This document shows, in pieces, positions 57,568 to 64,000 of a DNA stretch of 64,000 nucleotides; positions within the stretch are counted from its first letter, which is position 1, and every line of letters begins with the position of its first letter. The notes under the pieces were generated by a model that was not told where the DNA came from, ran no database searches, and worked only from the letters and a program-made list of their open reading frames with translations. This DNA comes from Polyporus tsugae (lineage: Eukaryota > Basidiomycota > Agaricomycetes > Polyporales > Polyporaceae): contig JAHRBS010000007.1 in the NCBI GenBank assembly GCA_024305745.1, positions 1,178,001 through 1,242,000 of the forward strand, in the 5' to 3' direction. A program made the position numbers and the translations under genes.

Positions 57568-60500
57568 TCATGTAGACTGTTCACCCGTAGATAAAGATTC
57601 GAGAAGTTCGCGCAACTCCGCCAGCGCGGTGTGATGAACAAGTATGTTGGCACCAGGTTCACGGAGGCACTTCTGGACGAACTGTCCGCATTTGCGCAGC
57701 CTGCATACATACATGAGTCACGCATCCGGACGCTGTCGATGGCTGGAGAGCACTCACTTTGTTCGCTTGACGCGTTCTTCAATCATCTGCCTCAGATGGA
57801 CAGCCTTGCCGGCTGCGACTTGGAGCACTGACTCCGGCAATCTCGCCAGTCGAGCGCACTCGATACCGAACGACTCCGTGACCAGCCCCGGCTCAAGTCG
57901 GTACAAGAAGGTAACCTCCCTTGTGCCGTCGATCCGCGTCTCCTCCGTGAAGCCCATGTGTACGTTGCCGACGTCAGCGGGGAACAATCGCTCCAGGTCC
58001 ACAGCGACTTGGGGGTAGTGCGTGATGAAGAGAGTCTTGCATTTCACGTTCTGTACCAGGTGGTGGAGCACGGCGCTGGCGATCGCCATCTGGACGCAAT
58101 AAGCGTTAGTGCTCTGGTTGAGCGCGATTTTAAGGCTCGGGACTGACCCCGTCAAATGTAGATGTTCCGCGGCCGAGCTCATCCAGGACCACAAGCGTAC
58201 GAGGAGTCGCCATCTGGATGATGTCGCTCGTCTCTTGCATCTCGACCATGAACGTCGAGCGGCCGCGCGCCAGCTCGTCCGACGCCCCCATTCTGGTCAG
58301 CACCCCGTCGAGGAGCGTGAGCTTCATAGACTCTGCAGGAACATACGAGCCGATTTGCGCCATCTGCACACTCAGCAATCAGTACAATTCTTTTGTTGGC
58401 TCCGCAAATTCTTGCACTTACGATCGCGCACAACGCAGTCATCCGCACCGCCGAGCTCTTCCCGCCCATGTTCGGACCAGTGATGATCTTGTGGCGCGCC
58501 TCGCCGCCGCCCATTTTCACTCCGTTTGGCACGAACGGGTCCGTCCGCAGCGCCTCGATCATCGGGTGCCGCCCACGCACAATCTCGAGCACGTCCTCCC
58601 CATCCCCGCTCCCGCCGTCGCCGTCCCCGCGCACGGCGAACTCGGGGCGGCAGTACCCCTCCTGCGCGGCGACCTGCGCGAGGCTGAACAGGCAGTCCGT
58701 GACCGCGAGCTTGTTGACCGTGTCGCGTAGGAGCGCGTAGTGCTGCTCGACGATCGCGGCGAGGAAGGAAAGGTACGCCTTGTGCGCCTCGAGGACGAGC
58801 GCCTCCTTGAACTGCGCGCGCTCCTGGAGCTTGGTCCGGACGCGGGGCGTGTGGTACCGCCGGAGGTACTTGGTGCTCGAGAGGAGCGTCCAGTTCGCGG
58901 GGATCTCGCGGCGCTCGTCTTTGCGGATCTCTACGACGTACTGTGAGGTATTGGAGGTTAGGTCGCTGATGAGGGCGGGTGGACATACGTCGACACACCT
59001 CTTCCCCGTTCCAGTCTGTGTACTGGAGCGCTGGCTTCTGGATCGCTTTGCGGATGTTCTTGAGCTCGTCCATCAGCTCGGTCTCGACCACCTGTATGGA
59101 CTGAATGCATACCCCGCCTTCAGCTTCGATCCCGTAAGCTGTAGATGACCGAGGAACACTCACTGTATTCAACCTGTCCAACATCGGGAACCTCTCCACG
59201 TCCGTCCACATCGTGTGCTCGTTCCCCTCCGCGGCGGCCTCGAACCTGACCGCATCGCACAGCTCGTTCACGGGCTCCCGCAGCGTCGGCAGCGCCTCCA
59301 GCACGTCGGCGAGCAGTCGCGCCTTGAGCTGCGAGCCCTGCGACGCCTGGCTCGGGTGCGGTACGAAGAACGCCGTGCCGACCTTCTTGAACGCCTTGAG
59401 GAGCGTAACGAGCTCCTGCGGGGTGCACTTGCCGTACTGGATGCGGCAGAGGCCGCGTGCGAGGTCGGGAAGGCGGCGGAGGAGCTCGCGGAGCTGCGTG
59501 AGCTTGGGGGACCGATTGGCGAGGATCTCCTCGACCGCTTCGGTGCGCTCGCGTAATGCACTGCGATGGAGTCAGAATCACAGAACGGAGGAGCATAGGA
59601 AGGAGACGTACTGCGGGTCGACGAGGGGTCGCCCGACCCAGCTTCGCAGCATCCGTGCGCCGAACTTTGTCGAAGTGCGATCTATGATCCACATCAACGA
59701 GCCTTTCGTACTGTAGTCGGTGTCATTACGATAGATTTCCCTGCAGAGCCATTGTCAGCGTACAGCTCGTAAACAACAAAGGAATATCGTACAGATTCGT
59801 GAGCGTGTTCGCGTTCAGGAGCATGTGTGTTCGTTCCGTGAATTTGGCAAAAAATTGTGTTTCTCGGAGTGCATCGGCCACATTGAATGTGATGAGGTAT
59901 TTCAGCGATTGAGCGAGGGCTATCACTACCAGCTTTGGGAAGTCCGTGACCGCCTCCATCAAGTCTCCTGCACATCGGTTGAATGGCTTTGCAGTAATCG
60001 GGCCAACTATGAATAGACCTACCCTTCTTGAAGCTGTCCGAAGCATGCGTGTGCGTCTCAGTGTAGAACTTGGACAGCAGCGCAAACGCGTCTGTGTATG
60101 CCATCTGCTTGTTGAACCGCTCTATGCGCATGCGATGCTCCGTATGGGAGTGCCTGGGAATACCCATTAGCCGTATTCAAGAGAAAAGCTAGGAAGAACC
60201 GCGGCGTACTCTGTGAAATGCTTGATCATCTTCTCGGTTGCGGAGCTCAAATCCTTTCCAGGCAGCAGGAGCTCATACGGCTTCGTGTGGACCAGTCTAG
60301 TCTGCGAGGAAGATGAGTAAGCTGTGGGCAACAGCGTCGAATGCCAAGCTTACCTCCAGCTCGATGCGCATGTGGTTGTCTATTTCGCACATTAGCGGAT
60401 ATAGCATACCAGTCATGACACGACTCACCTTCGAACTCATCCCATACAACGTCCCCAGTGCTCGGGGATATCGCAATCATTGCGACGCTGACGCGCTCGT

Positions 60501-61804
60501 CGGTGCCCATTCCTCCTCGGGGTTCTTCCAATATGCACATTAGAGGTGGGGCGGAATTGGGGTCAAGCTCATCCACAGTATTTAGGTCGTCTACATATCT
60601 GAGAAGCGGTGGGTGTGAACGCACCGCTGGCAAGGATGAGAAGGCCTACGTACGTGGCAGCGGTATAGAGGTGTGTGACTTCACGGGCGAAGAGCTCGTT
60701 GCGACTGTCACCGAGCTTCTTTAGGGCGGCGGTCTCAGTCTGCTCTACGATACCCACTTTGTAACCTTGAGACAGTAGCCTGCGCGTGCGCCATTCAGCC
60801 AACATCTTATGAGACGGTCTCATGGATGCTCACTTCTTGAGATGCACGTCTCGTCTGTGCAGTGGAATCATAGAAGTCAAAAGGTTACGTTTCGGGAAGC
60901 AGACCATGCCCAACTCTTTGGAAGCAATCTGATACAAGGGCATTGAGCGATGATGTACTCACGCATGCAGGTGCAACGAACCTTTGCATCCTCTTCAAAG
61001 AACAACATCTTGTACCCAGATTGGATCATGAGGACAGTACCGGCGTGCTTCGCCTTGAGCTCTCGCACCTGAAATCATAAACATGGGATGGCAGCACAAC
61101 TGCAAATGGGTGCGTACTTGTAGTTCAAATGGGGTATACGTCTGTCCACTGGGGCCAACCTCTTCTACCCTCTGAGTTCTCGACCGACTAGGACCAGCCA
61201 CAGGCAGAGCAGCAGCCTTCCTACCCGTGGCCCTTCCCTTCTTCGCCTTGGAGTTGGAGCTCGAGAACATTTCCATGAGCTCACCGAATTTCTTCTCAGC
61301 TTCGTCCCCATCGTCTGGAGAATGCTCTCCATGGTCCTCAGGAGAACCTTCATCGCCATCCGCTGCTGGTGTTGTTCTGCGCAGACGGGCTGCTCGGTTG
61401 ACGATGCCGTCACCACCCAGCAGAATCTTCTTGGCTCTTTCGTGAGCTATGCGCTGTCTTTCGGTGCCTATGGGTTGTGTGGCCCTGGTAGGAGACGCAG
61501 GGTCGAAGCGCCACTGCTCAGCGTGTCCTCCGCTTCGTGACAGCTGTGTGGCTGATTTGGGCGAGGGCGGGACATTCTTTTTAGGGGTAAAGAATGTGCT
61601 GGTAGTTGTGGCGGTTTTCTGGCGTTTTGGCGGAGGTGGTTGATCTCCGTCGTCAGAGTCAATGGTGAGGTCGATAGGAGTGCTTCCCCTCTTGGTAGTA
61701 CAACCCTTTGGGCGGGAAGCAGTGGTGGATGCTGCGCTGGAGCTTTGAGAGAAGAAAGAGGAGATTGTGGGTTGTGTGGTGTGTGCGGGACGTTTCGTCG
61801 ACAT
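57568..61804 (-). CDS. MSH3: DNA mismatch repair protein Msh3
   Basis: MutS homologue that pairs with Msh2 as MutS-beta and recognises insertion/deletion loops. Sixteen exons: 61804-61118, 61068-60982, 60928-60834, 60779-60654, 60598-60429, 60379-60354, 60301-60210, 60153-60023, 59967-59793, 59740-59612, 59560-59164, 59091-58999, 58940-58422, 58363-58148, 58089-57758, 57700-57568; 1135 residues. A PCNA-binding PIP box QPTISSFF is at residues 11-18. Mismatch-binding domain: [20 protein letters not shown] and [20 protein letters not shown]. Connector: [14 protein letters not shown]. Core: [20 protein letters not shown]. ATPase: Walker [10 protein letters not shown] (about 891-899), Walker [17 protein letters not shown] (to 981), then [10 protein letters not shown]. 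The Msh3 rather than Msh6 branch is chosen from length, PIP position and the [11 protein letters not shown] block. An ACGCGT box lies 82 bases upstream. Confidence 0.95.
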
Positions 61805-62078
61805 GTAACCAAGATGTTGACCAAGCCCGACAGAGGCACACAGCGGGCACACTGGCACACTCACGCGCACGGGATCACGTCTGTCACGCGTCTTCTCAGT
61901 CACGGATCAGGACGGCCTCTTCAAGGACTCAACTTGGTCTCGAAAAGATCGTACTGAGAAAAATTGACAGGTGGGTACAACGTCCTCATAAACAGGTGAG
62001 CACAGAGATATCATGTCGCTCACGCTCGCTCACTCTTTGTTGTACTAGGGCAAACTAGCTAGCTTCGACGCAAGACTA
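61805..62078. other. Intergenic, kinase-like gene to MSH3
   Basis: 274 bases between two minus-strand genes. Contains the MSH3 promoter; nothing else was recognised. Confidence 0.5.
61886..61891. promoter_or_regulatory. ACGCGT (MCB-type) box upstream of MSH3
   Basis: The MluI cell-cycle box core, bound by MBF in yeasts and linked there to G1/S expression of DNA replication and repair genes, is present 82-87 bases upstream of the MSH3 ATG. Presence is seen; function is inferred. Confidence 0.45.
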
Positions 62079-64000
62079 CTAGTAGCACTCGACACCATGC
62101 AAGGAGTCCTTTCCCCTCGACCTCTTCGAAGGCCTGTCATCGTCACCATCCTCCCCCTTGCTCGCAGTTGACCTCTTGCCCGACATACTATTCTCCTTGA
62201 CATACTTATCTCCCAGCACCTCGGCAAGCTCTTGTCGGAGCAGGTACACGTCGTCACGTTTCTTGATATCCTTACCCTTCAGTTGGTGCGCAGGGCGTAT
62301 CCAACTGATCTTCGGGTTAAGAGCGAGCGGATACTTCGCTGTTCCCTCTTTGCCAGCCCAGTCAAAGTCGATGAAGAATACGCGCCGTGCTGTGGGCTGT
62401 ACCACGATGTTTGGCGCGCGCAGGTCGCCATGCACGAAGCCGCTTGCGTGTAGCACTTTGAGGGCTTCCTCGGCCTGCGGTTGGATGATACTGGTAACAT
62501 CATCCGGGAGGGACAGGGACCCCTTGATGGATTTCCCTTCCAAGTCCTCCATGATGACCATCGTGACGCGAGGTATGATTTCGGCACAGTACAGGAGCTG
62601 CGGCGCGAAGGGGGGGTTGTGAGACGCGAGGTAAGAGTGTACCTCGTTGCCATAGTGCTCTACGAACTTGACGTAGACCTTCAAGCGGCGGCCGTCGTCG
62701 TCGTACCGCCAAATAGTGCCTTTGAAGAGAAAACGATGGGTATCGAATTTGTTGTTCATGTCGGGAACTCGGTCGTGGAGGAAGAGATCGAGGGAGGTGA
62801 ACTCGGCAATGGACTCAGGAGTGGCCAAAGAATGCTGGGAGATAATGGACGAAGGCTGGGGGAAGAGTTGAGACGTGTGGGAAAACATGCAACCGGTGTG
62901 GAGGTTGGTGTAGAACTCGCGCAACATCCGGCCGGTGTTCCGCATAACCTGGAACCTGGCGTAGTTCAGAACGTCCGAGACCGGGCCGTCCAAGTCGAAT
63001 TGGCAGAGTTTCATGACATACAACTTGTCGGTGAAATAGACAGCGTAAAACATCACGAGACTAGTACTACCCGACATGGCCATGACCAGACAAGGGCAGG
63101 CGGTGGTTTCGAGCATAAACGTGTACTGGTGCAATACAGACGTGAGATGAAGAAAAGATAACGCAAACGAAGAATTGCGATTCTCACCTCTGAATTCGAC
63201 AAAAGCCTGCGTTGTACCGCGTACACTGCCTGCACTTCAGGCGACCCTCCAACATTATTGAAAAGCTTGCCCTCGAAAATGAACCAGAGGCAGGGTTTGC
63301 CATGCGCAGTCATGCATTCTCCCTTGATATATATCCAGTTCAGTCTCAGGGCGCCTGTCATGCAGTACGAGGGGAGAGTCGTGGAAGGGCTTCTGGAGCA
63401 GCCTTTGAATTCGTCCATTGAACTACGCTCAGTCTTGGCCGTGTCGACAACGGCGGTTAGCCTGTCGATCAACTCGGGCATATCGAACGGTGAAGCGTCG
63501 AAGGCGTCCCACTGCGCGTCTTCGACCATGTTCAAGTAGGGCTCTTCCTCGTCGTTGTCGGGGCGCTGGCTTGGTACCATCTCAATTGCGACTTGTTCAA
63601 GCTGGGAGGGCACGAGGTCGTTGATCGCCTTTGCGAAGGCGTCCGAGTAAAGAGCGGCAGACAGTCTATATGATGTAGCAGGGCGACACGCCATCGCGAT
63701 GGGAGACTCCCCCTCCATCATGTCGTCATACACCATCGCATTCGCCACGGCGCTGGGCGCCGCGGATTCCACGGTCCCCCGTGTGCGCACCTTTTTCTTC
63801 ACATCCTCGATGTAATTATTCCGCACTAAAGGCGAGGATTGGTTATCACGCGTGACGATCCTTTCGAGAAAGAAACTACCCACTTGTGTCCAGAGCACGC
63901 ATTTGGTGGGGTTTAAAGGAGAAAGGGCCGGCGCAAGTGACCGCCGGATATGCGCCTGGAAAGGGAAGTATGGTTAAGACGACGGTGGGAGGAATATGAG
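62079..64000 (-). CDS. Protein kinase-like domain protein (5' end beyond window)
   Basis: Member of a large Agaricomycete family with a divergent kinase-like fold; activity not established. Exons seen: 63955-63880 (HIRRSLAPALSPLNPTKCVL), 63825-63188, 63125-62079. An AG acceptor at 63957-63956 shows at least one more exon outside the window. 586 residues are visible. The C-terminal lobe has IIPRVTMVIMEDLEGKSI (hinge-like), then the catalytic loop LHASGFVHGDLRAPNIVVQP, then the metal-binding VFFIDFDWAGKEG, followed by KYPLALNPKISWIRP. His-Gly-Asp replaces His-Arg-Asp, as is usual in APH-like and atypical kinases. The end is a basic/acidic tail (SGKRSTASKGEDGDDDRPSK then RSRGKD) that could be a nuclear signal. 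No secretion signal could be judged. Confidence 0.8.

Overview
This 64 kb window is nuclear DNA of a basidiomycete fungus, most probably an Agaricomycete. Genes are dense and on both strands. Nearly all are cut by short GT-AG introns of about 45-75 bases, and coding exons are GC-rich. The gene content is typical of mushroom-forming fungi: F-box-like and BTB proteins, a DUF6593-type protein, kinase-like domain proteins with HGDLR/HxDxxPNN motifs, and a type II membrane O-fucosyltransferase-like protein. There is no prokaryotic, phage or CRISPR content, and no intact transposon was recognised. I rebuilt every multi-exon gene by hand. Except where stated, exon lengths sum to a whole number of codons and the products match known families.

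Layout: 1-1062 linker histone H1 (-, 3' end outside the window); 1786-2267 Mzm1/LYRM7 (+) followed 48 bases later by a mitochondrial release-factor-like GGQ protein (+); 3363-5425 cyclase-associated protein CAP/Srv2 (+); 5949-9277 PhoD-like phosphatase with 19 exons (+); 9568-11616 Bre2/Ash2 SPRY protein (-); 12079-13019 UBE2L3-like E2 (+); 14970-20218 a 1669-residue disordered protein (+); 20429-21167 DUF6593-like gene, probably broken (-); a 3.2 kb gene-free stretch; 24386-26320 O-fucosyltransferase-like (+); 27053-28622 BTB protein 1 (-); 28955-31395 LETM1/Mdm38 (-), divergent from 31682-33388 ALKBH1-type dioxygenase (+); 34279-36069 F-box-like protein (-) and 36239-37013 a decayed F-box-type relic carrying an inverted duplication; 37967-39641 trypsin-like protease (+); 39900-40275 kinase/aminoglycoside-phosphotransferase relic (-); 40705-41551 acidic protein (+); 42256-43973 EI24-family membrane protein (-); 44461-46122 BTB protein 2 (-); 46718-49095 N-terminal glutamine amidase NTAQ1 (-); 49639-50064 small proline-rich protein (-); a 2.8 kb gene-free stretch; 52901-57544 Pol5/MYBBP1A (+), convergent with 57568-61804 MSH3 (-); 62079-64000 kinase-like protein (-, 5' end outside the window).

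Most genes are independent housekeeping functions: chromatin (H1, Bre2), ribosome biogenesis (Pol5), mismatch repair (MSH3), N-degron pathway (NTAQ1), ubiquitin transfer (E2) and actin turnover (CAP). Four or five products act in or near mitochondria (Mzm1, the GGQ release-factor-like protein, LETM1, possibly ALKBH1), and two of these sit in an unusually tight tandem. I found no convincing new multi-gene system. The points most worth checking are the Mzm1/GGQ overlap, the microexon series in the PhoD-like gene, a 32-33 bp near-perfect hairpin at 41968-42039, the inverted duplication in the F-box relic, the HPG variant in the E2, and a GC-AG intron in POL5. Everything rests on reading the sequence; no database search was run.
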